Of a stretch of DNA of 64,000 nt, positions 44,546-54,300 are shown piece after piece. The notes beneath the pieces were generated by a model. The model did no database searches, had not been told where the DNA came from, and was given only the letters and a program-made list of their open reading frames with translations. The DNA is taken from NCBI GenBank assembly GCA_014529385.2, contig CM043953.1, forward strand, positions 87,134,342-87,198,341. The letters run 5' to 3'. Numbering within the stretch: position 1 is the stretch's first letter; the number at the start of each line of letters is the position of its first letter. The DNA comes from Adiantum capillus-veneris. Lineage: Eukaryota; Streptophyta; Polypodiopsida; Polypodiales; Pteridaceae. Position numbers and translations under genes: made by a program.

Positions 44546-44842
44546 ACCCAATTAGAGTTATGCTCTTGAAGTTACGACTAGTTCTCTACAAGGTTATGTT
44601 TATGGCAGCCTCGTGGCAAATTGTGTGCAGATAGATTGGGAGGGTATGTATATGACTTAAGGGATTGATGTTGAAATTGTGGGTTTGTGATATTCAATTG
44701 TGACAGGGGATACCCTTGTCTTCATATGGATTGGTCGGTGTGTGTTGTAATTCCATGCTTTGACGGGGTTTTGCTCGTATGTACTATGGTCCTTTGGGTG
44801 GGTGTGTGCTTGTAAACTCCCAAGGGAGCACAGGCCTTTTGG
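44546..44842 (+). other. Leader of gag-only element
   Basis: About 300 bp before the first open frame. No primer-binding site beginning TGG is found directly after the repeat. No other feature seen. Confidence 0.4.
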
Positions 44843-45022
44843 TTGGGTTTTATTAAGAGTTTTTTGGGTGTAATTTTAGGTGCTGAGGTTGTAGCTTTAA
44901 TGCTCTTGGGCTATAAATCAACAGAGGTGTCCCACTTTGTCTTTTGCCCAATAGTGTTTTTGTTCCCAGGCCACCGAGGAATTTTTTTAAGTGACCTTCA
45001 GCTCTCAGGTTTCACTGAGGTG

Positions 45023-45942
45023 ATGGCAGAGCTTCCAAAGTTCTATGGTCATGAAGATGAAGATGGTGAGGACTTCATTGAGAAATTTGAATTTTTGTGT
45101 TTAATTGAAAATAAGGAAGATCCAATGCATATGCTGAATATTTTGTTCTTTTGCTTGAAAGATGATGCAAGGACATGGTATGATGAGTATGAATCTTGGT
45201 TGAAATCATCTTAACCTTCCCACGTGATGACTTATCATGAGGTCAAGAAGGTTTTCCTTGTGATGTTCAAGAAGTTAGAGGACCCAATAAATGTATGGTA
45301 CTCCCTTGAAGGGCTTCTGCAGGGTCATGGTGAAAGTGTAGAATCATTTGTCAAGGGGTTCAATGCTTTGTGGAGAAGACGGTGTATTGCTTTGCGTAGT
45401 GCGATTCCTCCTCTTGTGATTAAAGAATGTATGCTTATGAAAATTTTGAGGGTTGATTTTTAATTCGAGGTTGAGGTTAAAATTCCACTTACATTTCAGA
45501 ATGCAATAAGGATTGCAAAGCATAAGGAATGGAAGCCAGAGAGAGTGATGCAACATGGATTGCAAAAAGATGTGAAGCCAAATGTATCTTATGTTTTATA
45601 TATAGATATGGACAAGGTATGCAATGAAGTATTCCATGTTTCTCATTCTCTTGAGCATGTGAAATAAGATTTCCATATGCATAATGAGATCAAGAAGAAT
45701 GCTCAATGTATACCATCTTTGTTGTATAAGCGATTTGATGTCAACCTTAATGTCAAAGATAATGATGCTAGTAAGGTGGATGTAGACAAGAAGGCTCCCA
45801 TGGTCATGAATGAGTCTCAAATGCAAGGTCATGAGCATGTTGAATATCTAAGTCACATAGATGATACTTCTAATGCATGTTTTAATGAAGAGGGGCATGT
45901 TGGTGATACAAATGTGTCTATTGGGAGTTCTTCTCTTGTGAA
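45023..45942 (+). pseudogene. Gag-like ORF, 5' part (before Copia-2)
   Basis: One reading frame with stops at about 45212, 45461 and 45665. I place the start at ATG 45023 (MAELPKFYGHEDEDGEDFIE), where homology to retrotransposon gag begins; an upstream in-frame ATG exists at 44843. It continues ILFFCLKDDARTWYDEYESW, then GESVESFVKGFNALWRR. This is the capsid pattern with a W-Y and a later S-V-x-x-F-V. The distal part (45680-45942) is Asp/Glu/His-rich with no zinc knuckle. It ends in SSSLVN at the Copia-2 junction and resumes at about 51311. Confidence 0.6.
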
Positions 45943-46165
45943 TGTTGGAATTAGGGTTGCACGAAAACACACACAGCTTGGAGAAGAAGGAAGCTCAATG
46001 CACACAATTGAGAGTATATTACTTAGTTTGCAATGGAAAGGTAGATAGCCCTAGAGTGATGGGCTTATATACAATGCACGGGAGAAAAAACCTCATAAAG
46101 AGGAACAAAATGCCCCAGCGGTCCTAGTGTCTTCACACACATCACTACCACATGTACATGGTAGA
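45943..46165 (-). repeat. 3' LTR of Copia-2 (minus strand)
   Basis: Parallels 51086-51310 with moderate divergence: CACACA(G/A)CTTGGAGAAGA, GTAGATAGCCCTAGAGTGAT, CACACACATCACTAC. The end next to the internal region is a palindromic CTACCACATGTACATGGTAG, so the precise border is uncertain. A purine tract on the minus strand (GGGGGGATTTTC) adjoins it. Confidence 0.85.
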
Positions 46166-46364
46166 AAATCCCCCCCTAGAGTGATGGAGTGAACGAGAGC
46201 TGGCACATGAGAAAAGGGAAGTGCCATGCTCTGAGAACATGATCAGTCCACAAAGGGGAGTAATCCCAAAGCTTTGCGGAAATCTTTGAGCTTCTCACGA
46301 GACAATGCCTTTGTGAAAAGATTTGCAAGTTTGTCTTGTGTTGGCACATAAGCAAGCTGATCTC

Positions 46365-46945
46365 TCATGTTGAGATCCTCTCCCTAACATAGTGGTAATG
46401 CCCCTCAATGTGCTTTGTGCGAGCATGAAAAGCTGGGCTTCTTGCAACTAGCAATGCACTATGACTGTCAGTGTAGATAGTGTTGGCAGTGTCCTGTCCA
46501 ACACCCAGATCAGCCATAAAGCGTCTGAGCCATACACACTCAACCGTAGCTGTGAAGACTGCCTTGTACTCAGCCTCACAACTCAAAATGGCCACAATAG
46601 GTTTCTTCTTGCTCAACTATGATATACATGAACTTCCAAGCATGAAACAAACACCACTTATGGACACTCGTGTGTCAAAAACACCATCCCAATCTGAGTC
46701 TGAAAAAGCATGTAAGTCTGGTGGCAATGATCCTCCCTTGGGATAAAACAAGCCAAGATGTAAAGTGCCACTAAAGTAGAAAAAAATCCTCTTGACAACC
46801 TGCCAATGCTTACACTCTGGGCTATGCATGAATCTACTAACCTCTGAGACCGCAAACTGAATATCCGGCCTTGTGTTTCATACATAAATGAAGCATCCAA
46901 TAGCAGTTTGGTAAAGAGTGACATCTGCATGATCATCAGCATCAT
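46365..46945 (-). pseudogene. Copia-2 RNase H
   Basis: Minus-strand frames: 46829-46617 (CKHWQVVKRIFFYFSGTLHL, AFSDSDWDGVFDTRVSISG) and 46616-46365 (PIVAILSCEAEYKAVFTATV, NTIYTDSHSALLVARSPAFH, ARTKHIEGHYHYVRERI). The three acidic positions of copia RNase H are visible (SDSDWDG, CEAEY, YTDSHSA). A stop at about 46617 and a frameshift near 46880 interrupt it. Confidence 0.82.
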
Positions 46946-48424
46946 GAAGACTCAATTTTAAACTTGTTTCCATGGGAGTGGCAATAGGTTTGCAATCCTC
47001 AAGTACAAACTTACATAGCAATGTCTCTATGTAACTTTTTTGACACAAGGCAATACCATCATCACACTGCTTGAATTGTATGCCGAAGTAATGGTGCAAG
47101 AGCCCCAAATCTTTCATCTTGAAAGTAGCATGCAAATCAACCTTAAATTCAGCAATATGTCTCTCATTTGGTCCAGTGATTAGCAAATTATCTACATAAA
47201 GAACCACAATGAGAAGTACATCACCCTCACACTTTACATACAATGTGCTTTTTGTTGGACTATTACAAAAGCCTCGTTTGACCAAATGAGTGTCATCTTT
47301 CTCATACCAAGCACAAGGAGATTGCTTCAAACCATACAAAGACTTCTTATATATGCACACTTTGTCATCTTGTCCTTTCATGACAAAACCACGAGGCGTA
47401 ATTACATAAACTCCTCAAATATGTCACCATTCAAGAAACCAGTAACAATGTTCAACTGATGTACATCCCAACCAAAATGAGCTACCAATGCACACTAAAA
47501 ATGCACGGTAGTCATACAACAAGTGGGAGAAAAAGTCTTTTCATAATCTATGCCGTTTTACTGTGCATAACCCTTTGCAACAGGTCGAACATTATGGCGA
47601 TCAACCTCACCATCCGGCTTGCGTTTCAACTTGTAAACCCATTTTGTACCAATGGCTTTTTTTCCCAGAGGCAAATCACATAAAGTCCATATGTCATTTT
47701 CTATAAGTGCATCATATTTTGATTGCATGGTAGCCATCCAATTTTTTGAATTTTGTGTTTCACCAAGAGACAGATGTCCCTCAACATCATGTAAGCTAGA
47801 CATGATCAAAGCATAGCAATTTGATTCATAAGATGCATGGCAAGAGCCTGAACGAGCACAACTAGACAAAGGTGCATCCAATTTACGGTCATGCAATGTA
47901 TGCACCAGCCATTTTGGCATACCTCTAGCCTGCTCATTTTCAGCCCTTTCCTCATCAAGTACATCATGTACATCTACATCAGTAATAGGCTGATCAATAC
48001 CATTTTTGGAAACCCCCATAGGTTGTACATTTGCCTCATTGGAATTTACATTCAAAATTCCACCACTAAAAAGAGGCAACAAAGTGTCATAAATGTCCTG
48101 TGAGCTTACATTACTGTCTCTAGTACATGACAACAAGGGCTGAACAGAATCTTCCACAAACACTACATCCCATGAAACCAAAATATGCTTTGTTTGCGAA
48201 TGAGACAACCTGTAACCTTTGGTTTTAGCACTGTAACCAACAAAAAATACATTTGACAGCCTTGTCATCCAATTTTCTGCATTGTGTTTGTGGAACCAAA
48301 GCATATGCCAAACAGTCAAAAACACGCATGTGCTCAATAGAAGGCTTTCTATCATGCCATGCTGCATATGGAGTAATAGACTGTAAAGCTTTTGTAGGAA
48401 ACCTGATAAGTACATAAGTGGCAC
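46878..48424 (-). pseudogene. Copia-2 reverse transcriptase and integrase C-terminal region
   Basis: Minus-strand frames: 48424-47558 has ALQSITPYAAWHDRKPSIEH-type sequence in a shifted frame, then FFVGYSAKTKGYRLSHSQTK, and the RT start WTLCDLPLGKKAIGTKWVYK, KLKRKPDGEVDRHNVRPVAK. 47381-46878 has SLYGLKQSPCAWYEKDDTHL and VLYVDNLLITGPNERHIAEF. The catalytic motif reads YVDN rather than YVDD. Sequence between 47558 and 47381 has lost its frame. Normally gag-pol is a single frame of about 1,300 codons. Confidence 0.85.
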
Positions 48425-48672
48425 CTCGAGGGGTGCACTATGTAATCATGTTAATGTATAACATGAGCTCAAAAGGAGGGGTTTTAAAATGAAAAAATTT
48501 TAGGCAATTTAACACAGATACATTAAAATAAAGGGTTGTTATATTCAATTTTGGAAAAAAAGTCATAAAATAAAGGGTCATTTAATTCATTCAAACATAT
48601 TAAAAGAGGGTCTTTTTAAATACCTCGTGAACACATGTTATATAGGGGGTATTGAACAGTGAACCCCCCGAG
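48425..48672. mobile_element. MITE-3, 248-bp hAT-like inverted-repeat element
   Basis: Left end CTCGAGGGGTGCACTATGTAAT; right end in reverse complement CTCGGGGGGTTCACTGTTCAAT (17 of 22 matching, quoted here only as termini). The 8-bp target duplication is exact: AGTGGCAC at 48417-48424 and 48673-48680. Removing the element and one copy restores the conserved copia integrase reading MCATYVLI. No ORF. The exact duplication shows this is a clean, comparatively recent transposition. Confidence 0.92.
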
Positions 48673-48680
48673 AGTGGCAC

Positions 48681-49464
48681 ACATGATAGACTCAAGGCAA
48701 AAAGAATGCGGCAAAGCTTGACTTTTGACCATTAATCGTGCCATTCCGTAAGTGATCTATTTTTCCTCTCAGCTACACCATTTTGTTGAGTCATATAAGG
48801 CACTGCACATTAGTGTTTTATCCCACGACTAGCCGGAAGTGCATTAAATTAATGAGACATATACTCCCCCCCTCGATCGGAATGGAGGGTGCCCATATTA
48901 CATTTCAATACATTTTCAGCCATAGCCAAAAATTGTTTGAAGCACATAAAAACTTCGGAGTTCGTTGTAAGAGAAAATATCCATGCATGCTTGGAATACT
49001 TGAAGTCACGAAGTAAAGGTAATTGCCCAAGGATGGAGTTTGCATGGGCCCACAAACATCATTATGCACAAGCTACAGCCTGGATGTGGCCCTAACTGAA
49101 CCATCCTTTGGAAACTTAGAACGCTGCATTTTACAAAAAATACAGCCTTCACAAACATGTTTGACAGGTGCTTCAAGAGGCCGCAAAGAAGCAACCATAT
49201 CAGATTTCTACAAATGGATCAAACTAGCGAAATTCAAATCCCAAAATGTGCATGCCACAGTTTTGCATCTAAAACAGCCCTTGAGTCTGCAACTGCATTT
49301 TCAAAATTTTGTCCACACTTGTCATACAAAGTGAGCTTATACAACCCACGACACAAAAGGCCAAATGCAACAATTTCATCACTAAAATTGAGATCGTGAA
49401 TTGTACATCTGTTATCCACAAATTTGACTACAAGTCCTAGTCTAGCAAGTGCAAATACAGACAA
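48681..49464 (-). pseudogene. Copia-2 integrase core
   Basis: Minus-strand frames include LDAKLWHAHFGI-type pre-integrase sequence (about 49250), CVKAVFFVKCSV, PWAITFTS (truncated core), FLAMAENVLKCNMGTLHSDRGGEYMSH (about 48850-48930, split here by motif: LHSDRGGEY), and the MTQQNGVAERKNRSLTEW region near 48720-48795. The second catalytic Asp and the Glu region are visible. Stops and frameshifts are frequent. MITE-3 interrupts the part that follows. Confidence 0.78.
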
Positions 49465-50564
49465 AGATTCTTATGGATCCTAGGTACATAAAGTGCATCA
49501 ACAAGTGTGAAAGAACTGCCATTTGCAGTACTAAGCACAATCTTTCCAACCCCTGGACCGGATAAGAGGCATTGTTGGCACAAGTGACTGAATTCCCATG
49601 AGGGATAGACTCAAGAGAGGCAAACAATTCACCATGTGAGGTAATGTGCTTTGTAGCACCCCTGTCAAAATACCACACATGTGAATCTGCAACAACTAAC
49701 ATGCATACACCATGTATAACAGGATTGTAAGTGCACTCTGCACTAAAAGCCCATTCTGCATCAACATCAACATCACAGTCTCCTTTCACAAAAGACTCAA
49801 CAATAGCTGTATTTGTAGTGGAACAAGCATTTGCATTGGAACCGCCCTCTTTCTTCTTAGCCTCTTTGGCCTTCAACTTAGGACACTGCTTGATCAAGTG
49901 ATCATTAGCTTTACAATAATGGCAATGCATCTTCTTTTTGCCCTTATCACCAGAATTTCCAGACAAATTACTGCCAGCAAAAGCATTAGGAACAGAAGTT
50001 TTGCCACTCTCAACAGAACCATAAGAAGTGGCTGCATTGTTGTTACCACCCTTTCTTTGAGAAGCAATAAAAGCATGTTCCACTGCACGCTACCTAATTT
50101 TGTTTTTTCTAGAAAGTGACTCTTACAATGACAATGTGCATAATGCATCAAACTTGACAACTTCAGGATTTCCTTGGGTCATAAGTCTCCAAGTACTAGC
50201 AAAATCTGGTAAGAATCAAGTAAGGCATCAAGAATAGTCTGCACAAGGGATCTATCTGAAATGACCTCACCTACAGAAATAAGTTGCTCATTGATATCCT
50301 TGACACCAACAAGGAAAGTTTCTATGTCATCTTCCTTATGCATAATCTTTGATTCTAGCTCTTTGCACAGATGGCAATTTTAGCCTCATTGCGGCTTGCA
50401 TAAAGACCTGCTAGAATATCCCAAGCTTGTTTTGGAGATTTTGCTAAACAAATGTGAGGAGTGATGGTGCGCTTCAAAGACATTGCAATCAATGCATGAG
50501 CTTGCACATCCTTTACATCCAAACGAGCTTGTTTTTCTGTAGGAAAAACAACTCTACTCAACAT
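49465..50564 (-). pseudogene. Copia-2 gag, zinc knuckle and protease
   Basis: Minus-strand frames 50564-50355 (DVQAHALIAMSLKRTITPHI, AKSPKQAWDILAGLYASRNE, the typical gag A-W-D-x-L pattern), a broken stretch to 50084, then 50083-49442 with the knuckle CHYCKANDHLIKQC (49884-49926). The protease reads VWYFDRGATKHITSHGELF (about 49630-49680); the usual D-S-G is D-R-G, so it is inactive. Several stops between 50160 and 50355 separate the parts. Confidence 0.8.
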
Positions 50565-51085
50565 TGCCTACATCCTTAGAACCAAGACGTACATAAATTC
50601 CTTGCACAATATTCCAAACGCTCTTTGACACAAGAACGTGTTGCATCATGTAAGCCCACATAGGGTAATCGTCCCCATCCAATCTGTCCTCAACAACAAA
50701 CATCTTGAACACATCTATGTTGTTGTGAGCCATGGAAAATGCATGCTACTGATGTGAAAACTATCCAAAATGAGGAGAAACCGAGTGAGACTAGCACATG
50801 CTATATAGCACAACCCGCAGCATGCTGTATGGGACCTGTTATGCATTATATGGCACTGACATAAATTTTGCAGAAAATGACAAAATTGCCTGCACAGACC
50901 TGGCTGTAGTGGAAAGGGAGGCCGAAATGAGACCGAATCAAAAATCTTCTCTATGAGCTCTCCCAAAAAAAAAATTGACCTGCAAATGCTCGCTAAAGCT
51001 CACAAAAGTTGGAGAAAGTGAGAAAGCGTGTGTTGGAGTTGTTGCCGACTAAGCCTGGGAGGATGCAACCTGCTTTGATACGAAT
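50565..51085 (-). other. Copia-2 leader with primer-binding site
   Basis: Minus-strand sequence between gag and the 5' LTR. The plus-strand CAACCTGCTTTGATACGAAT (51067-51086) is the complement of CGTATCAAAGCAGG, a diverged Met-type primer-binding site adjoining the LTR. The N-terminal gag codons (DEDRLDGDDYPMWAYMMQH-like) lie near 50640-50700 in a broken frame. Confidence 0.65.
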
Positions 51086-51310
51086 TGTTGGAATTAGGAT
51101 TGCAAGAAAGCACACACAACTTGGAGAAGATGAAGGAAGCTCAAGGCACACAGCTAAGAGTATATTACTAAGTGTGCAATGAAAAGGTAGATAGCCCTAG
51201 AGTGATGGGCGTATACACAATGCACGGGGGTAAAAACCTCCTAAAGAGGGAAAAAATGACGAGCGTTCCTAGTGTGTTCACACACATCACTACTACATGT
51301 ATATGTAGTA
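51086..51310 (-). repeat. 5' LTR of Copia-2 (minus strand)
   Basis: Matches 45943-46165. The outer end is a near-palindromic ACTACTACATGTATATGTAGT just before the resumed gag-like frame. The exact border is uncertain by about ten bases. Confidence 0.85.
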
Positions 51311-51600
51311 GTAAATGAGGTAGTCAAGGATCACATGATGGAGGTCAAGGAAGATAGTTGTGAAAAAGAGGATGATTCATACAATGAAGGTTATCAAGCA
51401 TATGCTATGCATGAATGTATGCCAAAAGGTGATGAAGCAGCTAAGTATACTAGTTGTGCTTTTGATAAGGATCATATCAATCAGGAACTTGATGATTTGG
51501 TTGATGATGTGGGCAGTTGTGCCTTGATTGATGAAGTAGATATTATGGTTTTAGAGGATATGAACACCCCTTTTCTTTGTCAATTTGTACATATGGACAT
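51311..51600 (+). pseudogene. Gag-like ORF, 3' part (after Copia-2)
   Basis: The frame resumes VNEVVKDHMMEVKEDSCEK, EDDSYNEGYQAYAMHECMPK, NQELDDLVDDVGSCALIDEV and EDMNTPFLCQ, strongly acidic like the left part (45680-45942) and in the same frame. It runs into the right terminal repeat. No zinc knuckle, protease or RT is present, so the element never carried, or has lost, pol. Confidence 0.6.
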
Positions 51601-52003
51601 GATGCCGATGTCAAAAAGGTGTGTGTGTGCTTTCTTTTTGTGGGTTTTGTATCTTGCTTTAGCAAGTACATGTATAAGGAGTGCAAGTTGCTGGTGTAGT
51701 GCCAGCTATCGGGTTGCCTTGGTTCCCTGTAAACTGAGTTTTTTGGAGATTCATTTGTATATAACTAAAACTCATGTAAAAAAAATTCAGCCAACATTCA
51801 AAAATTTGCATGTTTTAGCTGGTTGTGCCTCCTTCATGATTTTGGATGCAGTTTTTTGTCCTCGCCTTAGCTTCTCTACGTGTAGTTGTACCGCGACAGC
51901 TCGCTCTTTACGTCAATTTTGCACATAGCAACATGTAGAATCAATTTTGGTCAACTTCAGCTTTCTTGACAATCATTTTTAAAGATTTTCTCCAAGCTTT
52001 AAT
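51559..52003 (+). repeat. Right terminal repeat of gag-only element
   Basis: Counterpart of 44097-44545, with the same order of blocks. It begins around TGAACACCCCTTTTCTTTGT (left copy TGAACGCCCGATTTCTTTGT) and ends around TTTCTCCAAGCTTTAA. Confidence 0.75.
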
Positions 52004-52263
52004 ACTAGTACTGTAACTGGACACTTAAGTGTCTTGTTTTCCTACCGAACTCATGGAAATTTATTTGTCAAGCTAGAAAGAAGTTTTTTACACCTTGATT
52101 CTACCATAGGTTGATTATAAGAAAACATTGGATTTTTCTCCATGTCAAAATACAAAAAATACAAACCCTATTCACATTACATGCAAACATTCAAGGAAAC
52201 ACTTATGAAAAGGCTTCTTCAAGATGAACTCTACCATCTTAAACCCGATGATGAAGAATCTGT
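52004..52263. other. Spacer without features
   Basis: Short interval between the gag-only element and Copia-3. Nothing recognised. Confidence 0.4.
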
Positions 52264-52348
52264 TGTTAGGAAATAGGGCATAGCTAAGTAGATAATTGAT
52301 TAGTTTACTTAATGGAGAGAGATAAGTTTCACACACGAGAGATTATAG

Positions 52349-52392
<44 letters not shown>

Positions 52393-52917
52393 GGAGCTCC
52401 CACCTTGCTTCACTCTCACCACCTCACATCAACTTCACAATGCACCAAAATACTTCACAATCCATTTTGTGTGTAGAAGAGGCCTCCTTTTATAGGGCAA
52501 AAGGGATGCCCTCTCTCATGAGAGGGAGCCATGTGTAGCTTCCCTTGTGTGGACAAGTCCGACTTGGACTCTCCAATGCACCCATGTATGGTCGCCCTTG
52601 AGAAGACAAGTCCATCTTGAATCGGCCACTGGCCAATGAATTTGACCACCATCCATTGGCCATTGACTTCCGACCACCACCCACCGGCCATTGACTACCG
52701 GCCACCGGCCAACCGACCGGGCATTTTTTGACCACTTTACGGCCGTTGTCCGGCCATAATATTCTGACAAAAAAGCTCGAGACTGACAGTGAATATTCTG
52801 GTTTTTGACAAGTAATTTTCTTCATGCACAATGGATTCTCCTCATAATAGGGGCCTTACAAATGTCCGTTTTTAATATAGAAAACTACAAGGGGTAAATC
52901 AGGCTCCATACTTAACA
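52264..52917 (-). repeat. 3' LTR of Copia-3
   Basis: Plus strand begins TGTTAGGAAATAGGGCATAG and ends GGCTCCATACTTAACA, the inverse of the Copia-1 LTR ends. It contains the (GA)n run at about 52351-52388, a TATA-like CCTTTTATAGGGC (inverse of GCCCTATAAAAGG, about 52487) and GGCCGGTGG-type repeats (about 52620-52720). It is shorter than both Copia-1 LTRs. Confidence 0.9.
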
Positions 52918-52989
52918 ATGTCCCACTTGGAGACTGATATCCACACCAAACATGTGACTGCTTTCCATCCTGGCTTCTTATCCTTGAAT

Positions 52990-54300
52990 GCCGATTGAAG
53001 ATGAGCAGAAGCTCAGCTTATCCTTGTTGACCACCTTTGTAAACATGTTTGCATGATTCTCACTTGTATGCCCTTTCCTAGCTTTAGTTGTACCTCTGCC
53101 AAAAGTGCGCGTATGAAATGATATCTCACCTCAATGTGCTTTGTACTTGAATGAAAGGTTGAGTTCTTTAAAAGATGGATAGAACTTTGGCTATCATTGT
53201 ACAAGACACAATTGTAATGTTTGGATCCAAGCTCTTCTAAGAATCTGTGAAGCCACAGAATTTCTTTGCTTGCTTCTATCATTGCTACATACTTTGCTTC
53301 CGTGGTAGAAAGTGAGACCACTTTTTACATCTTTGAAGCCCATCGTACTATTGTGCCTCCAATTGTGAAGACATATTGGGAAGACATAGCTAGTAGTTCT
53401 CCTTTGAGTATCTTTGTTACCTACCATATCTGCATCAGCATACCCTTCCAGAAGAATATCAGCTCCTCCAAAATACAAAGAAATTGTTGTTGTCCCTTTC
53501 AGATACCTAAGTATCCACTTCACAGCTTGCCAATGCTTTTTACCTAAGCTATCTATGAGCTTACTTATAGCTCCCACTGCACTGTGTGCAAATGTCTGGC
53601 CTTGTCCAGACCATAGCATACATAAGAGAACCTACCACTACAACATATGGAACTTTAGACATATGGGCTATCTCCTCTTGTGTCTTTGGGCACATATCCT
53701 TGGTTAGCTTAAAGTGACTAGCCAAGGGTGTAGAAACTGTTTTTGCATTTGGTATTGCAAACCTTTCTAGTACCTTCTTGATGTAATCCCCTAGAGATAT
53801 CTTTATTTTCTTCTTCATCATGTCCCTTGATATCTTCATACCAAGTATCTTCTTTGAAGCACCTAAATCTTTCATTGAAAAATATTTAGACAGCTCCTCT
53901 TTTAGGTCTTTGATGTCCTGCATGTTAGCACTTGCAATCAACATGTCAGCACTTGCAATCAACATGTTAGCACTTGCAATCAACATGTCATCAATAGACA
54001 ACATCAAGATGATGAACTTCCCACCTCCCAAATTCTTTGTGTAACGCAGTGATCTGAGTTGCATCTTGTGAATCCATGATCCAACACCCATCGATCAAAC
54101 TCCAAGTACCCATGTCTTGATGCTTTCTTTAAACCATACAAGCTCTTCTTCAATCTACAAACCATTTTCTCCTTGCCTTTTACTTCATACCCCTTTGGTT
54201 GAAGCATGAATTTCCTCCTCTAAGTTACCATGAGGGAATGCCGAATTGCTCAAGATTCAAATCATGAGCATCTAGAAGGCTTAAGACAAGCCTAATTGAG
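52990..54300 (-). pseudogene. Copia-3 reverse transcriptase and RNase H
   Basis: Minus-strand frames: 54207-54004 (VCRLKKSLYGLKKASRHGYL), 54091-53561 (GGGKFIILMLSIDDMLIASA, KILGMKISRDMMKKKIKISL), 53619-53194 and 53321-53013 (RNase H: VSLSTTEAKYVAMIEASKEI, CVLYNDSQSSIHLLKNSTFH). The catalytic motif is SIDD (YVDD in Copia-1). Immediately after it MLIASAN is present three times (MLIASAN, MLIASAD, MLIASAN), from three 21-bp tandem units at 53921-53983. Frameshifts lie near 54060 and 53570. Confidence 0.85.

Larger units (their letters stand above)
45943..51310 (-). mobile_element. Copia-2, Ty1/copia LTR retrotransposon (minus strand)
   Basis: Short LTRs of about 220 bp at 45943-46165 and 51086-51310, beginning (plus strand) TGTTGGAATTAG in both. 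On the minus strand the order is LTR, primer-binding site, gag, knuckle, protease, integrase, RT, RNase H, LTR. It interrupts the gag-only element: SSSLVN on the left and VVNEVVKDH on the right suggest GTGAAT/GTAAAT as the target duplication, but the right edge is not exact. It contains MITE-3 in integrase. Stops and altered active sites show it is inactive. Confidence 0.88.
44097..52003 (+). mobile_element. Gag-only, non-autonomous LTR-type element carrying Copia-2
   Basis: Terminal direct repeats of about 450 bp (44097-44545 and about 51559-52003) enclose one gag-like reading frame and no pol. Copia-2 (about 5.4 kb) sits inside the frame; without it the element is about 2.5 kb. This layout matches non-autonomous LTR elements that supply only gag. 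I did not find a clear primer-binding site after the left repeat, nor a target duplication, so the termini are approximate. Confidence 0.65.

Noticed and set aside
46365-51310. Copia-2 as a remnant in the same family as Copia-1
   Set aside because: LTR lengths (220 against 740-830 bp), ends and gag/RT sequences differ clearly; it is a separate copia lineage.
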